From assembly GCA_047639575.1 (NCBI GenBank), contig JBLIOB010000152.1:1-9530 (forward strand): a DNA stretch of 9,530 bases, given 5' to 3'. The position numbers and the translations under genes were made by a program. This DNA comes from JBLIOB01 sp047639575 (GTDB lineage Bacteria; Bacteroidota; Bacteroidia; Flavobacteriales_D; Parvicellaceae). The notes below the pieces were generated by a model. That model was not told the origin of the DNA. It saw only the letters and a list, made by a program, of their open reading frames with translations, and ran no database searches. This document shows positions 1 through 6,730 of the stretch, in pieces; position 1 is the stretch's first letter; each line of letters opens with the position of its first letter.

Positions 1-1252
1 TGGATAGTTGATAGAAGATTCTTTTCTTGGTGATTTTTATGGTTGCTCCCACTTTGAGCAAATAGGTTCGTATGGAGCTAATTTGCCATTTTTTGGCTAC
101 ATCAAAAGAAGATTTCTTGATTTTTTGTTTGAGCAGTAAAAACATTTCATAGGCAAGACTACTGATGAAAAGACGAAAGAAATTAGCCCAATAGCCATGG
201 TTGGAAAGCCTGTCGGAGAAACACATGTTTTTAACTTCTTTGATTCTATTCTCACTTGTTTCGCCTCTTTTAACATAAAACCCGAAGTAGATTTCTCTGG
301 CATCTTGTTCTTCCAGATTGCTGGCTATGTGTCTAATGTTCATTCCTAACCCTGTGCTTTCTATTTTTGAATAGCACTGTTGTTCTTTGTGCCAGCTTTT
401 GGCTTGGTATGAAAAACTGATAAAATACTGATGCTTTTCCCCCTGATCTGAATAGAGCTGTTTTACCGCTTTTTGGGCACGTGAAACTTTCTTCTTCAAG
501 ATCAAATTACTTGCAATTCCTGTTGCAAAAAACAAATTATAATCATCTACCAATTGATAAAAAGGAGCACAACTAAACCCTCCATCGGTTCTGATTATGA
601 TTTTCATTTCAGGATAGGCTTCACGTATTTTTTTTACGATCCGTTTCAAAATACTCACATACCATTTGTTGGAATGGCTATTGCCAGGACGAAGCACAGG
701 AAGTATAATTTGCCCTGTTTGGCCATCATGAAAAAATAATTCGTTTAACATAAACTGACCATAATAGCCGTTAAACATAGACATCTGTTGGTTGCCGTGT
801 GTGGGGTCGTCTGTGGCATCAACATCTATAATTATCTCGCTTCTCCCTGCCAAACTCGATACGTAACGATCTACCCAGGCATTGCAAAGCCCAATAATGG
901 ATTGTTTATCTAAGCTATTTTCAAATCTTGATATGGTGGGTTGTGAAGCCAAATCACCCTGTAGAATGTCTTTAAATAAAGGATCATGCTGTAAATGGGT
1001 CACATCATTTGCATCCTCGTAGCCAAGCATCAACATAAAGACTCGTTGCTTTAACTGATCCTCTCTGCTATAGGTAATAAGATCTGGATTGCGCAAATCA
1101 GGTAAATGTTTGCCAAAGTATTTGATCAACCTATGTTCCCGCTCTAGTTTCTCAAGAAGTATTAGAGAACCATCACTGCTAATTTCTGATGCCGAAAAAT
1201 CAACCGATACCGACCTATTCCCTCTGTAAAATATTGGATCTTTAATGCTCAA
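1..1252 (-). CDS. IS1380-family transposase (DDE group 1), C-terminus beyond window
   Basis: This is a cut-and-paste DDE transposase acting on the ends of its own IS. The frame is open without a stop from a TAA at 1355-1353 down to position 1. Counting from the TTG at 1252-1250 gives 417 visible codons, close to the full length expected for the family (about 430), so only a short tail is missing. Motifs seen: an N-terminal segment SVSVDFSASEISSDGS (about residues 14-29); IIDVDATDDPTHGNQQ around residues 141-156, the first catalytic Asp region typical of IS1380; RTDGGFS around 221-227, the second Asp; and RGETSENRIKE around 329-339, which should carry the catalytic Glu (probably E334). No ATG lies near the N-terminus and no Shine-Dalgarno is evident. 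TTG 1252 is the most plausible start because it leaves about 13 residues before the conserved SVDF segment, but a start further upstream in the open frame is possible. No frameshift or internal stop was seen, so the enzyme may be functional. Confidence 0.88.
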   Translation of the reverse strand, partial: MSIKDPIFYRGNRSVSVDFSASEISSDGSLILLEKLEREHRLIKYFGKHLPDLRNPDLITYSREDQLKQRVFMLMLGYEDANDVTHLQHDPLFKDILQGDLASQPTISRFENSLDKQSIIGLCNAWVDRYVSSLAGRSEIIIDVDATDDPTHGNQQMSMFNGYYGQFMLNELFFHDGQTGQIILPVLRPGNSHSNKWYVSILKRIVKKIREAYPEMKIIIRTDGGFSCAPFYQLVDDYNLFFATGIASNLILKKKVSRAQKAVKQLYSDQGEKHQYFISFSYQAKSWHKEQQCYSKIESTGLGMNIRHIASNLEEQDAREIYFGFYVKRGETSENRIKEVKNMCFSDRLSNHGYWANFFRLFISSLAYEMFLLLKQKIKKSSFDVAKKWQISSIRTYLLKVGATIKITKKRIFYQLS

Positions 1253-1348
1253 AATTGGGGGTAGTTTAAAAGTGCTGTTTTTGTTTGTAGCACTATAAAA
1301 ATAACACTCTACACCTAATTTTGTAACTTTAAGAGTGAATTTTTCGGG
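1..1348 (-). mobile_element. IS1380-family insertion sequence (partial, other end outside window)
   Basis: The stretch consists of an IS1380-type transposase frame on the minus strand plus about 96 bases of non-coding end. The boundary at about 1348 is inferred. There the conserved reading frame of the neighbouring MAKQKG-family gene breaks off at a TTAA (1349-1352), and the sequence running into the element on the minus strand begins CCCGAAAAATTCAC. IS1380-family ends typically begin with CC, and short target duplications of 4-5 bases are known for the family. The other end and the second TTAA copy lie beyond position 1, so neither the terminal inverted repeat nor the target duplication can be verified here. 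The boundary could be off by a few bases. Confidence 0.8.
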
Positions 1349-1569
1349 TTAAGCACATTTGCTAAACCGAGTCTAAGTGCTTTTCCAATTGTGGCAGACA
1401 CACCAAATTCTGCCATGTTCTCCCGGGTTCGCTTAAATGCTGGATCTTTCATGATTCTTGATTTCTCAACGCCTCCAGTGGTTCTCACCAGCTCTTCACC
1501 GTTTTTTCCGTAAAAGGTCAGTCCTCCCAACGAACCTTTTAATTTGATAAATCCTTTTTGCTTTGCCAT
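1315..1569 (-). pseudogene. Conserved small Bacteroidota protein (MAKQKG family), 3' end cut off by IS1380 element
   Basis: The frame starts at ATG 1569-1567 and runs 84 codons to TAG at 1315. The N-terminus (MAKQKGFIKLKGSLGGLTFY, then RTTGGVEKSRIMKDPAFKRTRENMAEFG in two pieces) matches a small conserved hypothetical family I recall from Bacteroidota. Members I recall carry a very similar opening with an R.DP.F.RTREN.AEFG motif and run well past 100 residues; their function is unknown. Here the native sequence ends near residue 73-74 (...LRLGLANVL), exactly where a TTAA and the presumed IS1380 end begin. The last ten residues (PKNSLLKLQN) are translated from the IS terminus. The rest of the gene should lie on the far side of the IS, outside the window. 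The truncated product is unlikely to be functional. No transmembrane segment or signal peptide is visible in the remaining part. The family recognition is from memory; the break itself is read from the sequence. Confidence 0.72.
1349..1352. repeat. TTAA at IS1380 insertion junction (putative target duplication, one copy visible)
   Basis: TTAA sits directly between the MAKQKG-family coding sequence and the presumed first bases of the IS (CCC on the minus strand). A TTAA or other 4-5 base duplication would fit IS1380-type transposition. Only one side is in the window, so duplication is inferred. Confidence 0.4.
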
Positions 1570-1581
1570 TATTTCTAATTG

Positions 1582-1809
1582 TTATGAAGCTTCTTTTGGC
1601 ACTGCCTTTAGAATAACATGATTGTCTATCAATCGTTCGCACTCTGCGAGCCATTCAGAAAGCAGAAAAGCTTCTGGTTTATAATTACATTGTGTTGTTG
1701 CTGATATTTCAGCAGTTCGGGAAGAACTTTCTTCAGAAGCCTGAACTTCAAGCGAAGATTTGTGTGGAAAAAACTCGACTGAATTGTTACTTAGAATAAC
1801 GCAAAACCC
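1582..1809 (-). other. Open frame without a usable start codon, upstream of the MAKQKG gene (possible gene remnant)
   Basis: On the minus strand a frame is open from just after a TAA at 1812-1810 to a TAA at 1584-1582, about 75 codons, ending 12 bases before the ATG of the MAKQKG-family gene. It has no ATG, GTG or TTG near its beginning; the first TTG is far downstream, in ...ECERLIDNHV. The C-terminal part (FLLSEWLAECERLIDNHV followed by ILKAVPKEAS) looks helical and protein-like, and its placement just before another gene on the same strand suggests the tail of a decayed or frameshifted partner gene. It could equally be chance. I do not recognise it. Confidence 0.25.
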
Positions 1810-1897
1810 TTACCAGTGTTACGTTTCCGAATGTTAACAAATGTGAAATAGGTGGTTGTTAAGTCGCTAAAAACTACCGTTCTACGTTTTTCCCCCA

Positions 1898-1916
1898 CCG
1901 ATGCTTTGCAAATCGG
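1898..1916. repeat. Palindrome CCGAT-loop-ATCGG with TTTGCAAA core
   Basis: CCGAT at 1898-1902 pairs with ATCGG at 1912-1916 across a 9-base loop that contains most of an inner TTTGCAAA palindrome. Removing the two bases GC after the first arm gives a perfect 16-base palindrome, CCGATTTGCAAATCGG. It lies in non-coding sequence. It could be a transcription-factor operator, a dispersed intergenic repeat unit or an IS/cassette end remnant. No second copy was noticed in the window. Confidence 0.45.
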
Positions 1917-1956
1917 CTCTTTAGTACATCAAACGGGAATTAGGTCATTTATCAGT

Positions 1957-1989
1957 AAAAACGCTCTTAATCAGCAATTATGGGCGTTT
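1957..1989 (-). terminator. Weak candidate terminator for the T9SS gene cluster
   Basis: On the minus strand AAACGC (1989-1984) pairs with GCGTTT (1964-1959) across a 19-base loop, and the second arm runs into two more T before an A. It lies about 57 bases past the stop of the last T9SS gene, in the right orientation. The stem is only six pairs, the loop is long and the T tract short, so it may not work as an intrinsic terminator. Confidence 0.25.
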
Positions 1990-2045
1990 CAGCATGGTTC
2001 TTACTTAACGTTAGAGGTATGGATACTTAATGGGTAGTAAGTTTC

Positions 2046-2978
2046 CTATTTAGTAAGGATTATTTTTTTTGTGGAAATAGATTTAGAACCAATCTGTACC
2101 ATGCAAAAATAAACTCCTGATGGACATTCAGACAGATCAAGTTCTGCCTTTACATCTTTCGAGTAAAGTTCAATTGATTGAACGACATCTCCAAATATAT
2201 TAGTAACGGTAAGCCTTTCAGCTTTTGATTCTAGTTTAAATTCAACAGTAGTGGAATTTTGAAATGGATTTGGGTAAACAAGTAGCTCAACAACCTTTTG
2301 CTGTTCAGGAACATTTGTTAAGATTTGCTCACACGTGGTAGAATCATACCCATTAAATGCCTGAAAACCAATAACGGTATCTTCGTAACAGCGGATATAG
2401 TCAGGATAGTTCGCATCACAGGCGATAATATCTTCTCCTGGAAAATTGAACATGTAATATAAATCTCCAATATTCTCCACAATTATACCAGTATAGCTAA
2501 ATGGAAAGACTTCCGCCTTGAAATCATAGGTAACAAACCATCTTTTTAGGTTAAATCCATTTATATTAATTGTGTCAAGGGAGTCAACCGTAACTTCCAA
2601 GGTGTCAAGATCAGGAGAAGCTGATGGGTCTAGAAATAACATATTCCAGCTATCCCCTACATTAGCAGTAAAATCATATAGGAATTGAAGCGTATCCAAA
2701 TCTGGATTGTACCAATAAACAGTATCATTTTCTTCATAGGTAAAAGCCGATCCAGAAAAACCAGAACATAACGGGTACTCATTTCTAATCATCTCTGTAC
2801 AAAGCTTGCCCTTTATTATTTGAGTGGAAACCGCTGTTATTTTAAAATAGTCTATGACTGGTGAAAAAGCATCTTTTTCAGTATAATGCCAGTTGGCACC
2901 AAGTGAAGCCCACTGCTGAGAAAAACTTTGAATAAAAGGAAAGACTAAAAACAATATTACTGTTGAAACTCGAATCAC
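2046..2978 (-). CDS. Secreted protein with T9SS C-terminal sorting domain (310 aa)
   Basis: The N-terminus, MIRVSTVILFLVFPFIQSFS|QQ, is a classic Sec signal peptide (about residues 1-20). The C-terminus from about 233 (LLVYPNPFQNSTTVEF) to the end (KKIILTK) is a type A T9SS sorting domain (Por family), which is cleaved while the protein is exported or anchored at the surface. The body (about 21-230) has no recognised enzyme motif. It begins WASLGANWHYTE and has GKLC and GDSWNM segments of the kind common in secreted Bacteroidota proteins of unknown function; it is acidic and rich in aromatic residues. It has several cysteines (C60, C71, C187, C197, C216) that could form disulfides after export. 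The start is GTG at 2978-2976, since there is no ATG and the signal peptide begins at once. The frame stays open upstream to the previous gene's stop at 3021, giving a 42-base spacer in the same frame. It is last in a three-gene run and its sorting domain most resembles that of its upstream neighbour. Function is unknown; export by T9SS is confident. Confidence 0.9.
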   Translation of the reverse strand: MIRVSTVILFLVFPFIQSFSQQWASLGANWHYTEKDAFSPVIDYFKITAVSTQIIKGKLCTEMIRNEYPLCSGFSGSAFTYEENDTVYWYNPDLDTLQFLYDFTANVGDSWNMLFLDPSASPDLDTLEVTVDSLDTININGFNLKRWFVTYDFKAEVFPFSYTGIIVENIGDLYYMFNFPGEDIIACDANYPDYIRCYEDTVIGFQAFNGYDSTTCEQILTNVPEQQKVVELLVYPNPFQNSTTVEFKLESKAERLTVTNIFGDVVQSIELYSKDVKAELDLSECPSGVYFCMVQIGSKSISTKKIILTK

Positions 2979-3020
2979 ACTACAATTTAAGAAAATACAA
3001 TGAAAACGTTTTATTGTTTC

Positions 3021-4463
3021 TTATTTAGTGAGGATGAGTTTGTCCGCATAAATAGTTTTAAAGCCAATTTGAAGTGAACACAGGTAAATCCCTGCTGGTT
3101 GATCGCTAAGATCAATTAAAACATGTTCTTTCGAATATAACTTTTTAACCAGAACAACATTTCCTAGTAAATCTTGGATAGTCAATTTAGTAAACAGGTT
3201 ACTGGCTTCAAAGTAAACAGTGAATGTGCCAGATGACGGGTTAGGATAAGTTTTGAAAAGCCAATCTTGTTTTGTTTCTATATCATTAATTCCAACAGTA
3301 TGGCAGCCCAAAGAATCACATCCAAAAGAGTCTGTTCTAATTAGCCACATGTCTTCAGAGTTTCCCGTTCCATCTGGGAATACATATCCACATGCCACAA
3401 AACTAGTATCACCCAAAGAAATCACATCCCTTAAATAATGATCCTCAGTTCGAATTTGATAAGTTCGTTTCCATATTTCATTACAATTACTATCCACTTT
3501 TAACATCCATCCTAATGGATTAAAATCTACAGTATCAGCCACAACACCAACTGCAATAAACGAACCATCTGTTAGTTCCACACCTGCATATAAATTAGCC
3601 TGGTGGATATCAGGATCATTTACGATTATCTGGTAATCAATATTACCCAATTTGTTAAGTCGCATTATTTGCCCAGTAAACTCGCTCCCAACACCCCAAG
3701 GACCTACTACCCAATAATTATTGGTTCCTGTTGTCACACTTCCAGATTCAAATTCAAAATTAGTACCGTAATTTCTACTCCATTGGGTATTTCCAGATTC
3801 AGTCAATTTTAGAATAAATAAATTCCCATTGGTTTCTACGCTTTTATTATAACCTGACAAGATGTAACCACTATCCAATCCTTTGTCAATAGAAATAGCT
3901 TGGTCGTGCCCCAGCCCTCCATAAACCTGCGAGGTTAATTCGTTTCCAGCAGTATCCGTTTTGAAAAATAGATATTCAGAGCCATTTCCTGCTGTCACAA
4001 TAAGGCCCCCAAACACATAAGTGGAATCACCATTCCCTAATATTCCATTATTCAAGTCGGCCTGAATTGCACCAGGCAAGTTATAGGACCGTTGCCAAAT
4101 AATTTGCCCAGTTTTTGAGAATTTAAAGATAAGTGGCCGTATCGTGTCTAAAACTTTAGTATAACCATATCCCACAAAATGATCATCCTCTTTAAAAAAG
4201 CCTATGTAGCTTGGTACCATATCAACGGAATCAGACATTGGGTATTCTGCTATTCGGTTACCTTCCAGGTCTAATTTGGTTAGAATCAAAGAGTATTTAA
4301 GAAAATCATATTGCCAAGACAATGTATATAATGTGTCATCAACCAATGTTAGTCCAACGCCACCTTCCAATTGCCCACTCTCATATGTATTGTTGAAGTA
4401 GGTTTGTCCAACGCTTTGAATTGAAACGAACAAGCAAATAGATATAGTGATTAAATTTCGCAA
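3021..4463 (-). CDS. Secreted beta-propeller-like repeat protein with T9SS sorting domain (480 aa)
   Basis: Residues 1-19 (MRNLITISICLFVSIQSVG, then Q) form a Sec signal peptide. Residues about 35-390 hold recurring units of the type LFILKLTESGNTQWSRNYG. Other copies are LIFKFSKTGQIIWQRSYN (about 111-128), LFFKTDTAGNELTSQVYGG (165-183), GWMLKVDSNCNEIWKRTYQ (318-336) and a last degenerate unit near 372-386. Each is followed by a stretch such as DGSFIAVGVV or DSGYILSGYN. This K.D..GN..W...YG / G.....GY pattern is that of blade-forming repeats in many Bacteroidota surface proteins, so a beta-propeller is likely though no ligand is implied. Residues about 404-480 (FKTYPNPSSGTFTVYF ... KLILTK) are a type A sorting domain. 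The start is TTG at 4463-4461, only three bases after the TAG of the upstream gene and in the same frame (TAG TCT TTG). There is no ATG alternative that keeps the signal peptide. It is almost certainly co-transcribed and translationally linked with its neighbours. Confidence 0.9.
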   Translation of the reverse strand: MRNLITISICLFVSIQSVGQTYFNNTYESGQLEGGVGLTLVDDTLYTLSWQYDFLKYSLILTKLDLEGNRIAEYPMSDSVDMVPSYIGFFKEDDHFVGYGYTKVLDTIRPLIFKFSKTGQIIWQRSYNLPGAIQADLNNGILGNGDSTYVFGGLIVTAGNGSEYLFFKTDTAGNELTSQVYGGLGHDQAISIDKGLDSGYILSGYNKSVETNGNLFILKLTESGNTQWSRNYGTNFEFESGSVTTGTNNYWVVGPWGVGSEFTGQIMRLNKLGNIDYQIIVNDPDIHQANLYAGVELTDGSFIAVGVVADTVDFNPLGWMLKVDSNCNEIWKRTYQIRTEDHYLRDVISLGDTSFVACGYVFPDGTGNSEDMWLIRTDSFGCDSLGCHTVGINDIETKQDWLFKTYPNPSSGTFTVYFEASNLFTKLTIQDLLGNVVLVKKLYSKEHVLIDLSDQPAGIYLCSLQIGFKTIYADKLILTK

Positions 4464-4466
4464 AGA

Positions 4467-6299
4467 CTAGCCCGTTACAACAAGTTTAATTGTTTTTTTA
4501 ACTCCCGATTTAGCTGATACAATACAAAAATAGATTCCTGCCTCAACATTTGATAGATCTAGTTCCATTTTATTTCCTGAGAAGCTTCTTTTTTGAATGA
4601 CCTGCCCATTTAAATCAACTATAGTCATTTGTCCTTGGTTTATCGAATGACTCAATTCTATTTTGGTGTTCTTTGAAAAAGGGTTTGGATAAACATTAAT
4701 GGAAAGCTTTTCTGCCTTCGTATCTTGAGATTCTGGGTTAAGAATCGATTTACCTTCGTCTATTTGAACCCCTCCCTGATATGGAAAGCTTTCATTTAGA
4801 AAGTTTAAAATAGCTCTGGCATTCACAGATATAGCTACATCTCCTTTATCCGCTATTGTTTGTAGCTGGCCTAACTCTGTTTTGTTAAGGCTATAATAAC
4901 CACCTGGTCGATGCTTAACCTGCGCCAATAGTTCGTGGAAATCACAAAATGTCAATATGTTTTCGGATTTCATATCGGTAGGAGTCTCATATGTCGAAAT
5001 AATATTAGCCTCGGTTCTTAAGATGTTAATGTGAGTTACAGATTTTGTCGGGCGATCCTTTAGCATAAAAAATTCATTATACGGTCCTCCAGGACCTCTA
5101 GGCCCTCCATGGAATCGATAAGGAATATAGATACCGACTAAATCGGCAACCATAAAATAATTTTCGTGTACTTGTTTGGCGAAATAGTACGGTCTATCTA
5201 ATAAGGGGGTGCCATTTTTATCAGAGATTTGATATCCATTTATTTCAGGCTTTTTCAAGTACTCATTGAATGTCATTTGCTTTTCCTCTTCGGTTTGAGC
5301 AGTTGAGGAATATGGTAACGGATATTGAATGGTGATAATCGTTAAGTCTTCGTTAATGATGAGATAATCATAGATACATTCCTTTATCGTTTTTCCATCA
5401 AAGTCTATCAAGCCTTTCTTTGGACCATCAGTAACCATCACAATCTTATTTCTAGTAATGTCAAAATCAACATAATCGATTCGGTCATAAATATTTGGAA
5501 TAATCAATTCAAAGTCCCAATTATAAGCTCCCCATTTAAAGTCTTTCTTTACCCTAATAATTCCATCTTCTTCAATTTCAATCTCATCATATTCGCACGG
5601 AATTACTTCTTGCCCTAAGTGGTCTACGATCCCTTTCTTCTTGTTATTCATTACAAGCACATTTAGACCATTCCGCAGTACACCAGCATAAACACAATCA
5701 AAAGTTTGAATTACTTCCCCCAATGTGTCAATTAAAAATTGCTTTTTATCCTTATTTACGATCGCATACCCATTAATAAATGGAGCGCCTCTAATGTATC
5801 CGTCATCAATAACATCTTCATCTTTCTCATTGATGTATTTCACCCCATGTTTTAAGCGTTTAAGTTTCGGTCCTTGTTTAAAATCATGAAGGTTCGGATG
5901 TTGACCAAACCCTTGCAGTTCATTGCCATTTGTATCAATGTAGAACCATCTGTTCTTAACACTTCCCATGGCCCAATGATTTCTGAAATCATTAACGCTT
6001 TTGTATTTCGCAGGGATAATGGCCTTTCCGTGCTTATTAATGAAACCTTTCTTGCCCTTTAGATCAACAATGGCAAAGTCACCATTGAAACTATTTATCC
6101 AATCATACGCTGGCTCGCAAACCACTACTCCATTTGAATCTATCAATCCGAAGTGCCCTTTTGCGATGATCAATTTATATCCGAAATCGTTCTGAAAGTA
6201 CCGTGGCAATTCAAAAAATGGCTCGTGATTGGTTGAATCTTGAGCAGCGCAAACAAGGCCAATGAATGTTGAGAATATGATCAAGAATGTAAGCTTCAT
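4467..6299 (-). CDS. Secreted WG-repeat protein with T9SS sorting domain (610 aa)
   Basis: Residues 1-19 (MKLTFLIIFSTFIGLVCAA, then Q) are a signal peptide. Residues about 46-315 contain roughly eight WG-type repeats of the form G.hGLID..G..v..p.YD.i. Examples are GLIDSNGVVVCEPAYDWI (51-68), KKGFINKHGKAIIPAKYK (83-100), KKGIVDHLGQEVIPCEYDEI (221-240), WGAYNWDFELIIPNIYDRI (256-274) and KKGLIDFDGKTIKECIYDYL (294-313). WG repeats (Pfam WG_beta_rep) are thought to form beta structures for protein contacts. A proline/glycine loop, HGGPRGPGGPYN, lies near 397-408. A helical segment, about 470-505 (LNKTELGQLQTIADKGD ... ARAILNFLNE), resembles a stretch often found just before sorting domains in Bacteroidota secreted proteins. 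Residues about 532-610 (INVYPNPFSKNTKIEL ... LVVTG) are the type A sorting domain. The start is ATG 6299. It is the first gene of a three-gene run and follows a 431-base gap that probably holds its promoter. No catalytic motif is seen. Confidence 0.92.
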   Translation of the reverse strand: MKLTFLIIFSTFIGLVCAAQDSTNHEPFFELPRYFQNDFGYKLIIAKGHFGLIDSNGVVVCEPAYDWINSFNGDFAIVDLKGKKGFINKHGKAIIPAKYKSVNDFRNHWAMGSVKNRWFYIDTNGNELQGFGQHPNLHDFKQGPKLKRLKHGVKYINEKDEDVIDDGYIRGAPFINGYAIVNKDKKQFLIDTLGEVIQTFDCVYAGVLRNGLNVLVMNNKKKGIVDHLGQEVIPCEYDEIEIEEDGIIRVKKDFKWGAYNWDFELIIPNIYDRIDYVDFDITRNKIVMVTDGPKKGLIDFDGKTIKECIYDYLIINEDLTIITIQYPLPYSSTAQTEEEKQMTFNEYLKKPEINGYQISDKNGTPLLDRPYYFAKQVHENYFMVADLVGIYIPYRFHGGPRGPGGPYNEFFMLKDRPTKSVTHINILRTEANIISTYETPTDMKSENILTFCDFHELLAQVKHRPGGYYSLNKTELGQLQTIADKGDVAISVNARAILNFLNESFPYQGGVQIDEGKSILNPESQDTKAEKLSINVYPNPFSKNTKIELSHSINQGQMTIVDLNGQVIQKRSFSGNKMELDLSNVEAGIYFCIVSAKSGVKKTIKLVVTG

Positions 6300-6730
6300 T
6301 TATTCTAATACAATTGTGTTATTCAAGCGTTCAATTAATGCTCGTGAAAGAGAGGGTAGTTTAAAGATAATTAAAATTAATTTTTGAATTAATGAGTGGG
6401 ATTTTCTTGAGGGTATAGTGGGATTTAGATGCTTTTTCTTGATTATTGAAGAGGGTTGTAATTATACGTAACGCTGATTGATATTGAATTTAACCTTCTC
6501 CAGTTAACTTTGGATTTTATTATATTAAGTGTTCTTGCCCAATTTAACATTTAGTCATTAAATTCTTCTAGTCAGGACCTATTGGGCTTTGAACTGATTA
6601 TGAAGTGGGATAATATTTCTCATTTTAAGATTGGTTCCACATGGAGAAGGTTTTATAAGAAATTTATTAAAAGATGGAACCCTCGCAGCCGCCAATAACT
6701 TCTCTCCATTTGAAAGGTTAATTAACTAGA
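6300..6730. other. 431-base AT-rich intergenic region between two T9SS gene groups
   Basis: No coding frame of useful length is present on either strand; a 23-codon plus-strand frame at 6600 is too short to credit. On the minus strand it should contain the end of the upstream gene pair's transcript and the promoter of the WG-repeat gene. A TATCTTTA at 6369-6362, one mismatch from the Bacteroidota -7 consensus TAnnTTTG, lies about 60 bases before that ATG, but no matching -33 TTTG was found. Two inverted repeats are visible. GGTTCCA (6633-6639) faces TGGAACC (6676-6682). ATGGAGAAG (6641-6649) faces an imperfect CTTCTCTCCAT (6701-6711), and AACCTTCTCC at 6492-6501 is a further exact complement of GGAGAAGGTT (6643-6652). 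No strong intrinsic terminator was seen. Confidence 0.55.
6633..6682. repeat. Inverted repeat GGTTCCA ... TGGAACC
   Basis: Seven-base exact arms at 6633-6639 and 6676-6682 are separated by 36 AT-rich bases. A second imperfect pair (6641-6649 with 6701-6711) crosses it, so the two stems would be alternatives or form a pseudoknot in RNA. The position is just downstream of the kelch-like gene on the minus strand. It may be a 3'-end structure or chance. Confidence 0.3.

Larger units (their letters stand above)
1570..2045. other. 476-base region without a convincing gene
   Basis: This lies between the end of the T9SS gene cluster and the start of the broken MAKQKG-family gene. It contains the start-less minus-strand frame (1582-1809), a palindrome at 1898-1916 and a weak hairpin at 1959-1989. 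A 61-codon plus-strand frame at 1852-2037 overlaps both hairpins, shows no domain or signal peptide and has no partner, so I treat it as chance. The region presumably holds the 3' untranslated end of the T9SS cluster and the promoter of the MAKQKG-family gene, but I could not pick out a convincing -33/-7 pair. Confidence 0.5.

Noticed and set aside
97..303. 68-codon minus-strand frame
   Set aside because: It overlaps the IS1380 transposase in another frame; the transposase frame there carries the RGETSENRIKE motif and is the real one.
554..739. 61-codon plus-strand frame
   Set aside because: It is antisense to the transposase core (DGGF region) and has no features of its own.
1852..2037. 61-codon plus-strand frame in the intergenic region
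   Set aside because: It runs through the CCGAT palindrome and a second hairpin, is on the opposite strand to neighbouring genes and resembles nothing; judged chance.
3253..3812. Two plus-strand frames of 61 and 69 codons
   Set aside because: They are antisense to a well-supported secreted repeat protein; no signal peptide or domain.
5874..6195. Two overlapping plus-strand frames
   Set aside because: They are antisense to the WG-repeat region and overlap each other in different frames.
6600..6671. Short plus-strand frame MKWDNISHFKIGSTWRRFYK
   Set aside because: It is basic and peptide-like but ends after 23 codons, with no start signal or partner; too short to credit.
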